Source: JAJVID01 sp963743425 (lineage in GTDB: Bacteria; Acidobacteriota; Blastocatellia; RBC074). From it: 64,000 bases of DNA. Positions 47,105 through 56,216 of the stretch are shown piece by piece (the first letter of the stretch is position 1; every line of letters begins with the position of its first letter). A program made the position numbers and the translations under genes. Below the pieces are notes generated by a model, which was not told the DNA's origin, ran no database searches, and saw only the letters and a program-made list of their open reading frames with translations. Location of the stretch: the NCBI GenBank assembly GCA_963743425.1, contig CAVUPU010000004.1, positions 496,001 to 560,000 of the forward strand, in the 5' to 3' direction.

Positions 47105-48259
47105 ATGGTATCCGACATGACGCGGCTGCGCGTCTACGAGCGGCGCGATCATTTGCGCCCCCTTGCGGAAAGCTTTCGCGCGGCCGTCTCGCTGCATTGC
47201 CACACCAATCATTCACGGGAGTCGCTGACCTTCATTCCGCATTACGCACGGCGCATTCCCCTCATCTCGCGGTTCTATGAAAGCGAGATGGAGCGTTATC
47301 TGACCGATTACGGCAAGGCAGTCAACTTCGCGTGCGCGTGGTGGACGCCGCCGGTGACGGCCCGGCAGGTCTTCGAGATGGAAACGCTGGAGATCGAGAG
47401 CCGGCTCGGCTTGCCCGCCATCGTCTCGATCACCGATCACGACGACATCGCGGCCGGGTTGTGGTTGCAGGCGCTCGATTCGCAGGGGCGCATTCCGGTC
47501 TCGGTTGAATGGACTGTCCCTTACGGCAGGGGCTTCGTTCATCTGGGCGTGCACAACCTGCCGCCAGACCGGGCGTCGGAGTTGATGCGGGAGATGTCCG
47601 CCTACACTCAACGGGCCGAACAGCGAATGGAGCTGCGCGACATGCTCGTGTGGATCAACGAGTTTCCGGAAACGCTCATCGTCTTGAACCACCCGCTCTG
47701 GGACATCGAATTCATCGGCGCGCAACAGCATGCCATCTTGTTGGGAAGCTTACTCGGCGAGAGCAAAGCCTGGATCCACGCGCTCGAAATCAATGGGTTC
47801 CGACCCTGGCGCGAGAACAAGGAGGTCATGGCGATGGCGAAAGACTTCGGCCTTTCGGCGGTGTCGGGAGGCGACCGTCACGGCTGCCGCACCAACACGG
47901 TGCTCAACCTGACTCGCGCCGCGAGCTTCGCCGAGTTCGTCGCCGAAGTGCGCGAGGACGGGCGCAGCGACGTTCTGCTGATGCCCGAATACCGCGAATC
48001 GCGCGTCCTGCGCACGCTCGAAGTCGTCGCCGACGTGTTGCGCCATTACCCCAACCATCCGCAAGGCCAGTTCCTCTGGACCAACCGCGTCTTCATCGAT
48101 CTCGAAGACAAAGGCGCGCGGCCCTTATCGGATTACTGGAAACGCGGCGGCCCCGCCTGGGTGCGCTTCGCGCTCTGGGGATTGCGAGCGATGGGAAGCC
48201 CGCGCGTCAAACCGGCGCTGCGAATGGCGTTTTCGCGCGAGTCGTTCGTGTCGCAATGA
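47105..48259 (+). CDS. PHP-domain metal-dependent phosphoesterase
   Basis: 384 residues with the PHP motifs that bind three metals: 'VSLHCHTNHSRES', 'VSITDHDDIAAG', 'VLNHPLWD' and 'SGGDRHGCRTNTV'. PHP proteins hydrolyse phosphate mono- or diesters, for example in polymerase proofreading, histidinol phosphatase or tyrosine-phosphatase roles in polysaccharide export. The gene lies immediately before two glycosyltransferases, which favours a role in surface glycan synthesis. A GGAGGAACGCC site precedes the ATG. Confidence 0.85.
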   Translation: MVSDMTRLRVYERRDHLRPLAESFRAAVSLHCHTNHSRESLTFIPHYARRIPLISRFYESEMERYLTDYGKAVNFACAWWTPPVTARQVFEMETLEIESRLGLPAIVSITDHDDIAAGLWLQALDSQGRIPVSVEWTVPYGRGFVHLGVHNLPPDRASELMREMSAYTQRAEQRMELRDMLVWINEFPETLIVLNHPLWDIEFIGAQQHAILLGSLLGESKAWIHALEINGFRPWRENKEVMAMAKDFGLSAVSGGDRHGCRTNTVLNLTRAASFAEFVAEVREDGRSDVLLMPEYRESRVLRTLEVVADVLRHYPNHPQGQFLWTNRVFIDLEDKGARPLSDYWKRGGPAWVRFALWGLRAMGSPRVKPALRMAFSRESFVSQ

Positions 48260-48279
48260 ACGACGCGGAGGAAACAATG

Positions 48280-48369
48280 AAAACCAACCACGAAGAAACG
48301 AAGAAACGAAGAAGACGAAGAAAGAACAGAAAAAATCTTCGTGCCCTTCGTTTCTTCGTGGTTGGTTTT
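48280..48369. repeat. Perfect 23-bp inverted repeat with ACGAAGAA tandem words
   Basis: Arms 48280-48302 and 48347-48369 are exact complements; the inner region is purine-rich tandem CGAAGAAA/GACGAAGA words. It separates PHP and glycosyltransferase genes on the same strand. Similar 'accacgaagaaacgaag' words are widespread in metagenomic acidobacterial DNA, from memory. Confidence 0.9.
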
Positions 48370-48388
48370 CCGAAGATGGAGTGGGTAT

Positions 48389-49651
48389 ATGAGAGTTGAG
48401 CCGCGCGTCGCGTTCTTTCCCGATTCGTTCGTCGAGGTCAACGGCGTCGCGCACACGAGCCGGCAGTTGGTGGCTTTCGCCGAACGGCGCGATCTGCCCA
48501 TGCTTTGCGTTCACGGCGGAGAGCGTACGGAACGTGTCGTCGAGGGCGGCGTGACGAAGCTTTCGCTTAGGCGAGGAAACTTAGGTTTCAGGTTGGACGC
48601 CGATTTCCGGTACGACATGTTCTTCTGGCGTCACGCGGAGCGGGTGATAGAGGCGGCGCGCGAATTCAAGGCCAACCTGGTTCACATCACCGGGCCGAAC
48701 GACACCGGGCAGCTAGGCGCCTACGTCGCGCACAGGCTTCGACTGCCGCTGGTGGTTTCGTGGCACACGAACGTGCACGAATACGCGGCGCGGCGGTTGA
48801 GCAAACTGATGGCGCCACTGCCGAACGCCTGCCGTGAGCGCCTGGCGCGTTTGGCCGAACGCCAGGCCCTCCGCGCGACGCTGCGATTCTATCGTATCGG
48901 TCGCGCGCTCCTTGCGCCGAACGAAGAGTTGCGCGAACTGCTCGCGCGCGAGACGGGCAAGCCGGCCCATTTGATGCAGCGCGGCGTTGACACTTCGTTG
49001 TTCTCTCCGGCCAAACGTTTGCGCGGCGACAGCGCGTTCCTGATCGGATACGTCGGGCGGTTGTCGCCGGAGAAGAACGTGCGGGCGCTGGCCGAACTGG
49101 AGCGAAGCCTGATCGAGGCGGGCGCGGGCGATTTCCGCTTCCTGATCGTGGGCTGCGGCAGCGAACGCGAGTGGCTGGAGCGACAGATGCGTCGCGCCGA
49201 ATTCACAGGCGTCTTGCGCGGCGAGGCGCTCGCGCGCGCTTACGCGAGCCTCGATCTATTCGTCTTTCCCTCGCAGACCGACACGTTCGGCAACGTCGTT
49301 TTGGAAGCGCAGGCGTCAGGCGTTCCCTGTCTGGTCAGCTCGCGCGGCGGTCCGAAGTCCATCATTCAATCCAATCAGACTGGCGCGGATAGCGGCGCCA
49401 GCGGTCTGGTGGCCGACAGCCCGCGCGGATTCCTGGAAGCGACACTCGGTTTGATGTCGAAGCCTAAGCGGCTGAATCGGATGCGAGAGGCGGCTCTCGC
49501 AAGGGCGCGCGAGTTTTCATGGGAGAGCGTCTTCGAGCGGGTCTATCAAATTTATGAAGATTGCCTGCTGAGAATCACCGATGTATCAACCAGTCCGATC
49601 CCGTCGCCGCGGCGCATGGCGATCACTGATGTCAATGCGGCGGTCAGATAG
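48389..49651 (+). CDS. GT4-family glycosyltransferase
   Basis: About 420 residues of the GT-B fold: N-terminal 'ALFPDSFVEVNGVAHTSRQL'-like start ('VAFFPDSFVEVNGVAHTS'), 'VSWHTNVHEYAARRL', then the donor domain 'IGYVGRLSPEKNVRAL', 'FTGVLRGEALARAYASLDLFVFPSQTDTFGNVVLEAQASGVPCLVS'. These are typical of mannosyl/glucosyltransferases such as those acting on diacylglycerol or phosphatidyl-inositol. Acceptor unknown. Start at the ATG at 48389, after the inverted repeat. Confidence 0.92.
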   Translation: MRVEPRVAFFPDSFVEVNGVAHTSRQLVAFAERRDLPMLCVHGGERTERVVEGGVTKLSLRRGNLGFRLDADFRYDMFFWRHAERVIEAAREFKANLVHITGPNDTGQLGAYVAHRLRLPLVVSWHTNVHEYAARRLSKLMAPLPNACRERLARLAERQALRATLRFYRIGRALLAPNEELRELLARETGKPAHLMQRGVDTSLFSPAKRLRGDSAFLIGYVGRLSPEKNVRALAELERSLIEAGAGDFRFLIVGCGSEREWLERQMRRAEFTGVLRGEALARAYASLDLFVFPSQTDTFGNVVLEAQASGVPCLVSSRGGPKSIIQSNQTGADSGASGLVADSPRGFLEATLGLMSKPKRLNRMREAALARAREFSWESVFERVYQIYEDCLLRITDVSTSPIPSPRRMAITDVNAAVR

Positions 49652-50201
49652 AACCACATCGCCGCTCGTGAGCGTGCCGGAGGCGCTCGCTGATCTGCTC
49701 CTCAATCCGTGGCGGCGGCTCCTGTTGCGTTGGAACTGGAAGACCGCGCTACTCAGCGCCTGCGTCCGCGGGACGATCTTTTTCGTCGCCAACCTCGGCG
49801 CGGGGTTGGGCGCGGCGATTGGCGCAATGTCGATCGAGGCGGCGTTGTTCGCGACGCTCGCCGGTTTTTACGGTGCGATGGCTCAGGCCTTTCGCTGCGC
49901 GCAGCCCGCGTGGGCGGCGACGATGACGGTGATGGCGTTAGTACCGGCGGTCAATCACACGCTTGAATATCTGCTGCATTACGCGAGCGGCGCGAAAAGG
50001 ATCGCGGCGGGCGTCGCCGCGTCGATCTCGCTTTCGATCCTCTCCGCTGTGTTCAATCTGTTCGCGATGCGCCGAGGCGTCCTGATCGTCGGAGATGAAA
50101 GAGCGTCTCTGATTGACGACTTGCGCCGGATGCCGCGCGTCGTTTTCGATTTCGTCCTGGTTATTCCGCGCGCGCTGTGGAGGATAGGTATTCGGCGCTA
50201 G
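49629..50201 (+). CDS. Membrane protein downstream of the glycosyltransferase
   Basis: About 190 residues with four hydrophobic segments ('GTIFFVANLGAGLGAAIGAM', 'AALFATLAGFYGAMAQ', 'ATMTVMALVPAVNHTLEYLLHY', 'AAGVAASISLSILSAVFNLF'). I see no known family. The ATG at 49629 overlaps the glycosyltransferase end by 23 bases, suggesting coupling; a further upstream ATG at 49581 is also possible. Probably part of the same glycan pathway. Confidence 0.7.
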   Translation: MSMRRSDRTTSPLVSVPEALADLLLNPWRRLLLRWNWKTALLSACVRGTIFFVANLGAGLGAAIGAMSIEAALFATLAGFYGAMAQAFRCAQPAWAATMTVMALVPAVNHTLEYLLHYASGAKRIAAGVAASISLSILSAVFNLFAMRRGVLIVGDERASLIDDLRRMPRVVFDFVLVIPRALWRIGIRR

Positions 50202-50226
50202 CGCATTCAATTCAACTACAATCGTC

Positions 50227-50317
50227 GGGAGCGAGCGTTTAGAGTACCGACTTTAGTCGGCAGGGCTTGGTACTCGATCGCAGCCGACTAAAGTCGGTAC
50301 TCTAAACGCTCGCTCCC
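50227..50317. repeat. Perfect 35-bp inverted repeat
   Basis: Arms 50227-50261 and 50283-50317 are exact complements with a 21-base loop. Inside each arm is a smaller palindrome (CCGACTTTAGTCGG), so alternative hairpins are possible. The outer GGGAGCGAGCG echoes the GAGCGGTAGCGAG family. Confidence 0.95.
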
Positions 50318-50428
50318 AATGGCCGTACTAAAACTGAATGCGCCGATGTCGGTTGTCCCGCTTCAGGAAAGTTATTCCAATGGACTAGCTCCGTCCGGCG
50401 CATCTTCGCCAGTGGGATCGATAACGAA

Positions 50429-51823
50429 ATGCCGATCAAGACACTGCACATCACCAACGCCTATCACCAGACATCCGGCGGGATCAGGGCCTTCTATCGC
50501 GCGCTGCTCGAAGCGGCGAATCGGCGCGGGCGGTTGATGCGGCTCATCGTGCCGGGCGAACGCAGCGAGATCGAAGAGGTCGGGAGTTGCGGGCGCATCT
50601 ATCACGTCGCGGCGCGGCGCGCCTTTCTGTTCGACAAACGCTATCGCGTGCTGGCGCCGGCCACATACCTGCCTCCTTTTCGCCGAGAATTGTGGCAAAT
50701 ACTGCGCGACGAACGGCCCGACCTGATCGAGGTCTGCGACAAATATTCGGTCAATTGGCTGGGGGGGCTGCTCAGGCGCGGATGGATTTCCGGATTGAAG
50801 CGCCCGCCGCTCGTCGGGATGAGTTGCGAGCGGATGGACGACAATGTCGAAGCGTTTCTGGGCCGGAGTCGCGCGGGACGGCTCGGGTCGCGGTTTTATC
50901 TAGGCTATCTCTACATTCCTTTCTTCGATTATCACATCGCCAATTCGAGCTACACCGCGGCCGAATTGCGCGGCGCTATGCGGGCGCGGCACGAGCGCCC
51001 AGTCTACGTCCGTCCGATGGGCGTAGAGGTCGACGATTTCGCCGGAGCCCGTCGTTCGGAAAAGAGCAGACAAAATCTGATCGCCGAAGCCGGAGGCGGC
51101 GAGCGAACGAAGCTATTGCTCTACGTCGGTCGGCTGTCGCCCGAGAAGAACGTCCCGTTATTGATCGAAATGATCGAGCGATTGGCGGACGATTTCAGGC
51201 TGGTTGTCGCCGGCGACGGTCCCGGCGCCAGTTGGCTGGAGAAAAAAGCGAAAGTCCGCGCGCCCGGACGCGTCCATTTGCTCGGCCACATCGGCGACCG
51301 CGCGAAGCTGCTTTGTCTTTATGCCGACTGCGACGCGTTCATTCATCCGAACCCGCGCGAGCCGTTCGGCATCGCGCCGCTCGAAGCGATGGCCGCCGGA
51401 TTGCCGCTCGTGGCGCCGAACGCCGGCGGCGTGCTCTCTTACGCCGACGAGACGAACGCCTGGCTGGCCGAGCCCAACGGCGAATCGTTCGCGGCGGCGG
51501 CGCGCGCGGTCTTCAACGATCCGGCGACTCGTAAAGACAGGCTGGCGCGGGCGCGATGGACGGCGCATCAATATCAGTGGCGGTTCGTGACGGATAGTTT
51601 TTTCCATCTCTACGATGAATTGAGCGAACAATTTCCTTCTTCGCGTTTCGCGCGCCGGAATAATCGTCCGGCCGCTTTCCCCGTACCGGAGGAGTATGAA
51701 CAGTCTCGTCACCTCGAATCTCACACATCGTCCCGGACGCACGCTGGCGAGCGTCGCTGGCGTTGCTACTGGCGTGATCCTGGTCGTGCTGACAGTTGGA
51801 CTGGTTCGCGGGACGCTTCGTGA
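50429..51823 (+). CDS. Glycosyltransferase (GT4-like)
   Basis: 464 residues. N-terminal 'ITNAYHQTSGGIRAFYRALLEAA' and donor domain 'LLLYVGRLSPEKNVPLLIEM', 'RLVVAGDGPGASWLEK', 'CDAFIHPNPREPFGIAPLEAMAAGLPLVAPNAGGV' are GT4 hallmarks. The conserved fold ends near residue 415. The last 42 residues (Arg/Ser-rich) are an out-of-frame reading of the next gene, because the frame runs 127 bases into it; this suggests loss of the original stop by a small indel. Function: transfer of a sugar to a lipid or glycan. Confidence 0.9.
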   Translation: MPIKTLHITNAYHQTSGGIRAFYRALLEAANRRGRLMRLIVPGERSEIEEVGSCGRIYHVAARRAFLFDKRYRVLAPATYLPPFRRELWQILRDERPDLIEVCDKYSVNWLGGLLRRGWISGLKRPPLVGMSCERMDDNVEAFLGRSRAGRLGSRFYLGYLYIPFFDYHIANSSYTAAELRGAMRARHERPVYVRPMGVEVDDFAGARRSEKSRQNLIAEAGGGERTKLLLYVGRLSPEKNVPLLIEMIERLADDFRLVVAGDGPGASWLEKKAKVRAPGRVHLLGHIGDRAKLLCLYADCDAFIHPNPREPFGIAPLEAMAAGLPLVAPNAGGVLSYADETNAWLAEPNGESFAAAARAVFNDPATRKDRLARARWTAHQYQWRFVTDSFFHLYDELSEQFPSSRFARRNNRPAAFPVPEEYEQSRHLESHTSSRTHAGERRWRCYWRDPGRADSWTGSRDAS

Positions 51824-52802
51824 CCGCGGACAGCGCGACGCCAATCTCGCCGCCGAAATTATGTTGAGCCGAAACAGTCAAGGCGGACTCTCGTTGGCGA
51901 CGATGTCGGTTTCACTGCCTGTATCGCTGATTGAGGAGGCGCGCGCGACGCCCGGCGCGCGGGCCGTCACGCCCGTCGCGCAAAGCGTGGAATTCGGCGG
52001 CGGGAACGCGCTGGGCCTGCGCCAGATTGACGGCGTCGATTACGAAGACTTCCGGCGCGCGACCGGCATCCGCATCGTCGAAGGCCAGGGGCTGCCGCCC
52101 CACGGCGACGCGATGATCGTGGACGTCAAATACGCCGCCGCGCGCAAGACGAAACCCGGCGACAAAGTCACGTGGATGGGTCGGGAGTTCACCATCGTCG
52201 GCGTCTACGAACCGGAGACCGGAGCCCGGATGATGATCCCGCTTCAGACAATGCAGGAGGCGCTGGGCGCGCCCGGAATGTGCTCGATGTTCCTGGTCAA
52301 GTGCGAGAGGCCGGAGGAACAGGAAGAGGTCGCGCGCCGCCTCGTCGCGCGCCTGCCCGATTCCCGCGTAATCTTCACGCGCGATTTGCCGATCCTGTTC
52401 GCGCACGGCTTTGCGGCGTTCAATGTCTTCCTCAACGCGGTAGTGGCGCTGGCGCTGGCGATCAGCCTCCTGATCATCCTGTTGACAACCTACACGACGG
52501 TGACCGAGCGCACGCGGCAGATCGGCATTCTGAAATCGCTCGGCGCTTCGAAACGATTCATCGCGATGGTCTTCATCAAGGAATCAATGCTCGTCAGCGC
52601 GATGGGCGTGACCGGCGGTCTCCTTATCGCGCTGCTTGCGCGACTGGCGCTCACCGCTTGGGCGGGAGTCCGCATCGAGATCGAGATCGGTTATACGCTT
52701 TGCGCAATGATCGGCGGTTTGGCGAGCGGGTTGATAGGCGCGATCTACCCGGCGCTGCGGGCGGCAGGCCAGGACGCGGTCGAGGCGCTGAGCTATGAAT
52801 GA
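51696..52802 (+). CDS. ABC transporter permease (FtsX/MacB, DevC-like)
   Basis: 368 residues: N-terminal membrane helix ('TLASVAGVATGVILVVLTVGLV'), a periplasmic core of about 200 residues, then three C-terminal membrane helices with 'TERTRQIGILKSLGASKRFI' and 'IGAIYPALRAAGQDAVEALSYE'. This is a single-unit MacB-type permease, smaller than the ADOP at 31274. GGAGGAGT lies directly before the ATG. Its ATPase and membrane-fusion partners are not in the window. Glycan or lipid export is a reasonable guess from context. Confidence 0.9.
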   Translation: MNSLVTSNLTHRPGRTLASVAGVATGVILVVLTVGLVRGTLRDRGQRDANLAAEIMLSRNSQGGLSLATMSVSLPVSLIEEARATPGARAVTPVAQSVEFGGGNALGLRQIDGVDYEDFRRATGIRIVEGQGLPPHGDAMIVDVKYAAARKTKPGDKVTWMGREFTIVGVYEPETGARMMIPLQTMQEALGAPGMCSMFLVKCERPEEQEEVARRLVARLPDSRVIFTRDLPILFAHGFAAFNVFLNAVVALALAISLLIILLTTYTTVTERTRQIGILKSLGASKRFIAMVFIKESMLVSAMGVTGGLLIALLARLALTAWAGVRIEIEIGYTLCAMIGGLASGLIGAIYPALRAAGQDAVEALSYE

Positions 52803-52844
52803 TCTCGCGCTTAAGCGGTCAGACAGAGATTTTGAGACGGTTTC

Positions 52845-52935
52845 ATTTTCCATTTTCCATATTACATTTGTCATTTGTCATTGCCCCCGGTTCCGGCAAT
52901 GACAAATGACAAATGTAATATGGAAAATGGAAAAT
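52845..52935. repeat. Perfect 41-bp inverted repeat (CATTTTCC/GTCATTTG family, copy 2)
   Basis: Arms 52845-52885 and 52895-52935 are exact complements with a 9-base loop. It is related to 20333-20429: the arm words differ at two positions and both differences are matched in the opposite arm. Confidence 0.97.
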
Positions 52936-53016
52936 TGGCCGGAGCGCGTGACTCATCACGACAGTGGTCGCGCGTTCCGGCTCTTCAGTCATTTGAATTA
53001 AGGCGCGAAGCGGTTA

Positions 53017-53247
53017 TCAGCGTTTACTCCCGCCGCCGCCCGGCCGTCCGCCGCCCGTCTGCCCGCCGCCGCCTTGCCCGCCGCCGGCCCTACCGGCCTT
53101 GGCGGCGTATTGCTGCGGCTGTTGATCGAACTTCCGCTTGCATTCGTCCGAGCAGAAGAAGTAGTTCGCGCCTTGAAATTGGGACTTTGCGGTAGCCTTC
53201 TGATCGTCTACCTGCATTCCACAAACAGGATCCGTTTGCATTGCCAT
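53017..53247 (-). CDS. YHS-domain small metal-binding protein
   Basis: 76 residues from the ATG at 53247 (AAGGAGAAAAAAAT upstream). A YHS domain ('DPVCGMQVDDQKATAKSQFQGANYFFCSDECKRKFDQQPQQY') with the typical C..C and FCS..C residues is followed by a Gly/Arg-rich tail. YHS domains bind metals and are found in copper and heavy-metal handling proteins. No partner transporter is nearby. Confidence 0.88.
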   Translation of the reverse strand: MAMQTDPVCGMQVDDQKATAKSQFQGANYFFCSDECKRKFDQQPQQYAAKAGRAGGGQGGGGQTGGGRPGGGGSKR

Positions 53248-53432
53248 ATTTTTTTCTCCTTGGGTTGAAAAACCTGACGAAGCTTCACGCTCGCCAGTCA
53301 ATGTTGTGTGATTATTCATCCCTGGCGGTCGCGCCCGTGGCGTCACGGAGCGATCCCCAAGTGTTGGCGCCATTGCGGCGTCTATGAAACCCCCAGCGAT
53401 TCGTGATCATTTCCTGCAAATGTCTATTTTCC

Positions 53433-54201
53433 TCATCTCGCTTCGCGGCGGCGCTGGATCTCTTTCCAAACCAGCATCTCGGCCGCTTCCGCCGGCTCCT
53501 CCAATTCCTTCAGAAAGGCGTCGCGTCTGGCGATGCGCTCCATCATCTCCGGTCCGATATTCGCGTAGCCGAGCTGCTTACCGTGCAGTAGGAACAATTC
53601 GTTGGTTTGTTGAACCAACTCCACGACCATGCGCGCGCGCGCCGGATCGCTCAAGATGTCGAACCGCGTGCGCCATTTCATGTCCGAGCACTTCGGCGTA
53701 ACGTTCTTCCCTGCTGAGTCCTTGAAAAGGGATGAAGCCCTCCGGAGCGTCGGAGGTCGGCCCGACATAGGCTCGGTCAATAGTCTCCGGATAGAGCCTG
53801 ATGACCGCCACGTGCCTTACGCCTTCGGGGTCGAGTCGTTCGATATGAAAAACGCCGGCGGTATTGGATATTGCGCGGCCCATACCGCGCATCTCGATGT
53901 AGATGACGTGGCCGCTCCGCTCGAGTCGTTCCCATAACCCTCGCAACGTCGGATGCAATGGCTGGCCTTCGAAGTCATCCGCGAAGACGATGCGCTTGAT
54001 CGCCTCCCAACGCCGCAAATCTTTGTTCGTGAGGCGATCCGTGATTATGTTTGTAGCGGGCGCGCGATTCGGGCGCGCTGAAAGTACAGACGCAAGATGT
54101 TGCGTCTCTTCATCGGATTGCGCTCCGGCGACGGATTCCGCCTGACCGAACAATGCCGTTAATGCGATTATCCCGGCAAAGCGTACAACCCAGACCTGCA
54201 A
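53433..54201 (-). pseudogene. Secreted zinc-protease-like gene with slip in a GC tract
   Basis: The first frame has a signal peptide ('FAGIIALTALFGQAESVAGAQ') and ends in an HExxH-type site 'YAEVLGHEMAHAVRHLE'. Just after it the sequence passes through a (GC)6 tract (53631-53642), and the family-like continuation is in another frame: 'MVVELVQQTNELFLLHGKQLGYANIGPEMMERIARRDAFLKELEE'. Loss of one GC unit (or gain of one base) explains the shift exactly. Total length would be about 255 residues. This may be reversible slippage (phase variation) or error. Confidence 0.8.
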
Positions 54202-54567
54202 GTCCTACTCTCCAAACGGGGAGTACAGATCAATCTATCGACCTACTCTTGTCGTTCGGGATTGCCGGAATAGGCAGCAAGGCTTGTGCCCGCTCGAGGC
54301 GCGAGGCGCGCCTACGGGCGAGCGAGAAGGCATAGGAGTGCAACTCCATGCCTTGCGCGGCGCATTGCGCCAGAATCTGCATTAGTGTCGCCATTGTTCA
54401 ATCGCTTTGATGATCAGGTCAGAATTCTTTCGCTTGGCGATCTTATATCCGAACCTTTTGGTTGGTCGGTACATTACCGCACCGAGTTGGCGTTATATTC
54501 CGTGGGGTTGAGCCTTGCTTTATTGAATCGAACAAAGGAAGAATCGGGCTGATTGGGAGAATGTGAA
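54202..54567. other. 366-base gap with a hairpin
   Basis: The gap between divergent genes holds no supportable gene. A bulged hairpin (AAGGCAT-A-GGAGT-GCA-ACTCC-ATGCCTT) lies at 54327-54354. Promoters of both flanking genes must lie here, but I cannot point to clear boxes. Confidence 0.4.
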
Positions 54568-55737
54568 ATGCGAGAAAAGTTATTCTCAATTCTGATTTGC
54601 CTGCCGCTAATTTGCGCGGGCTGTGGCGCGTCGCCGCGGGGTCGCGGCGACGGCGAGACAGGAGTCGCGCGAGGCGAGAATGGGCAAACCGTGCGATTTC
54701 GAGTCGAGACGGTCGCCGCAAATCTGGAGGTCCCGTGGGCCATCGCCTTCGCCCCTGACGGGCGCATCTTCGTCGCCGAACGCCCGGGCCGTGTGCGTGT
54801 GATTGAGCAAGGCAGGCCGCGTCTTGAGCCGGTGGCGACAATTCGCGATGTCGAGTCGGTCGAGGAGAGCGGCTTGATGGATTTGACGCTGCACCCACAA
54901 TTCGCGAGCAATCATTATCTCTATCTGGCTTATGCCTATCGCGGCTCGGATGAGCGAGTGCGCGTCGTGCGATTCCGCGAGACGGCGGGCGCCCTCGCTG
55001 AGCCGCAGGTCATCATCGAGAACATCCCGTCGGCGCGTTACCACGCGGGGACGCGAACACGGTTCGGCCCTGACGGCAAGCTCTACATTACGACGGGCGA
55101 CGCGACCGAACGGGAGTTGGCGCAGCGGCTGGATTCGCTCGCCGGCAAGACGCTGCGGCTGAACGACGACGGCGGCGTCCCGCCGGACAACCCATTCGTC
55201 GGACAGCCGAACGCGCGCCCCGAAATCTGGTCTTACGGCCACCGCAACGCGCAGGGCCTCGCCTGGCAGCCCGGCTCCGACGCGCAGTTCCAGACCGAGC
55301 ATGGGCCGTCGAGCTTTGACGGCCCACGCGGCGGCGACGAAGTCAACATCGTCGAGCGCGGCCGGAACTACGGTTGGCCGGTGATTCATCACACGCAAAT
55401 GAAAGAGGGCATGGTTGCGCCGTTGCTCGAATACACACCGTCGGTTGCCCCCGCGAGCGCGCTCTTTTATCGCGGCGCGGCCTTCCCGGAATTTCGCGGC
55501 AAATTTTTCTTCGGCAATCTGAAGGGCGAATGCTTGATCCGCGTAAAGCTCGATGGCCGGCGCGTCGTGGATCAGGAGCCATTGTTGCAAGGTCAGTATG
55601 GGCGCATCCGCGAAGTGGCCGAGGGGCCGGACGGCGCGATCTACTTCTCGACATCGAACCGCGACGGTCGCGGCAAGCCCGCAGCCAATGACGATCGCAT
55701 CCTGCGGCTCGTCCCAGTAAAAGAGGGGAACGAATGA
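54568..55737 (+). CDS. PQQ-dependent sugar dehydrogenase (lipoprotein)
   Basis: About 389 residues. A lipoprotein signal with lipobox 'ICAGC' is followed by a six-blade propeller of the glucose/sorbosone dehydrogenase family: 'LEVPWAIAFAPDGRIFVAERPGRVRVI', 'GLMDLTLHPQFASNHYLYLAY', 'YHAGTRTRFGPDGKLYITTGDA', 'IWSYGHRNAQGLAWQPG', 'TEHGPSSFDGPRGGDEVNIV', 'NYGWPVI'. These catalytic and PQQ-binding stretches agree with soluble aldose sugar dehydrogenases (YliI/Asd type). It oxidises sugars at the outer face of the cell membrane. Start at the ATG at 54568 (GGGAGA upstream). Confidence 0.93.
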   Translation: MREKLFSILICLPLICAGCGASPRGRGDGETGVARGENGQTVRFRVETVAANLEVPWAIAFAPDGRIFVAERPGRVRVIEQGRPRLEPVATIRDVESVEESGLMDLTLHPQFASNHYLYLAYAYRGSDERVRVVRFRETAGALAEPQVIIENIPSARYHAGTRTRFGPDGKLYITTGDATERELAQRLDSLAGKTLRLNDDGGVPPDNPFVGQPNARPEIWSYGHRNAQGLAWQPGSDAQFQTEHGPSSFDGPRGGDEVNIVERGRNYGWPVIHHTQMKEGMVAPLLEYTPSVAPASALFYRGAAFPEFRGKFFFGNLKGECLIRVKLDGRRVVDQEPLLQGQYGRIREVAEGPDGAIYFSTSNRDGRGKPAANDDRILRLVPVKEGNE

Positions 55738-56216
55738 ACGGAGATCCTGAAATCACTCCCCCAGAGCCGGACTACCCGGTCCCGCAGCCTGAACCGCCTT
55801 TCCCAACCCCACCTGACTACCCTGTGCCGAAGCCAGGCGACCTGCCGGATTATCCCGTGCCGGAGCCTGAAAAGCCTCCGCCAGGGCCTGATGAGCCATG
55901 GCTTTCAGCGCCGCCCCAGGGCGGTTTGCAAATCAGTGGGTCCGCCCAAAAATGCCTTGAAGGAAACCGGGCAACGGATTGCCGCCGGCGGCTCCAACTG
56001 CTGGAATCTCAATCATCAGGTCGTCGGCCAAACCGTCGCCATCGGCGTCTATGGTCGAACTGGAGTCCCCTGGGCGCCCGTTCGGTACGAAGAGCTGCGG
56101 GTGGTCGAACGGAGCGCGCCGATATAGGACCCGCTCATCAGTCAGGGCTTCCAGGAATGCGACGATTGCGTCGATCTCCTCGAGGGTCAGTAACGGAGTC
56201 CCGAGTGGCTCAATGA
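55734..56216 (+). CDS. Proline-rich peptide, overlapping a convergent gene
   Basis: The ATG overlaps the sugar dehydrogenase stop (ATGA). The first 60 residues are a striking Pro/Asp/Glu/Tyr repeat region ('PDYPVPQPEPP', 'PDYPVPKPGDL', 'PDYPVPEPEKP'), which looks real. The remaining 100 residues are antisense to the peroxidase gene and lack order, so the gene has probably lost its own stop. Function unknown; extended wall- or periplasm-spanning linkers look like this. Confidence 0.5.
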   Translation: MNGDPEITPPEPDYPVPQPEPPFPTPPDYPVPKPGDLPDYPVPEPEKPPPGPDEPWLSAPPQGGLQISGSAQKCLEGNRATDCRRRLQLLESQSSGRRPNRRHRRLWSNWSPLGARSVRRAAGGRTERADIGPAHQSGLPGMRRLRRSPRGSVTESRVAQ

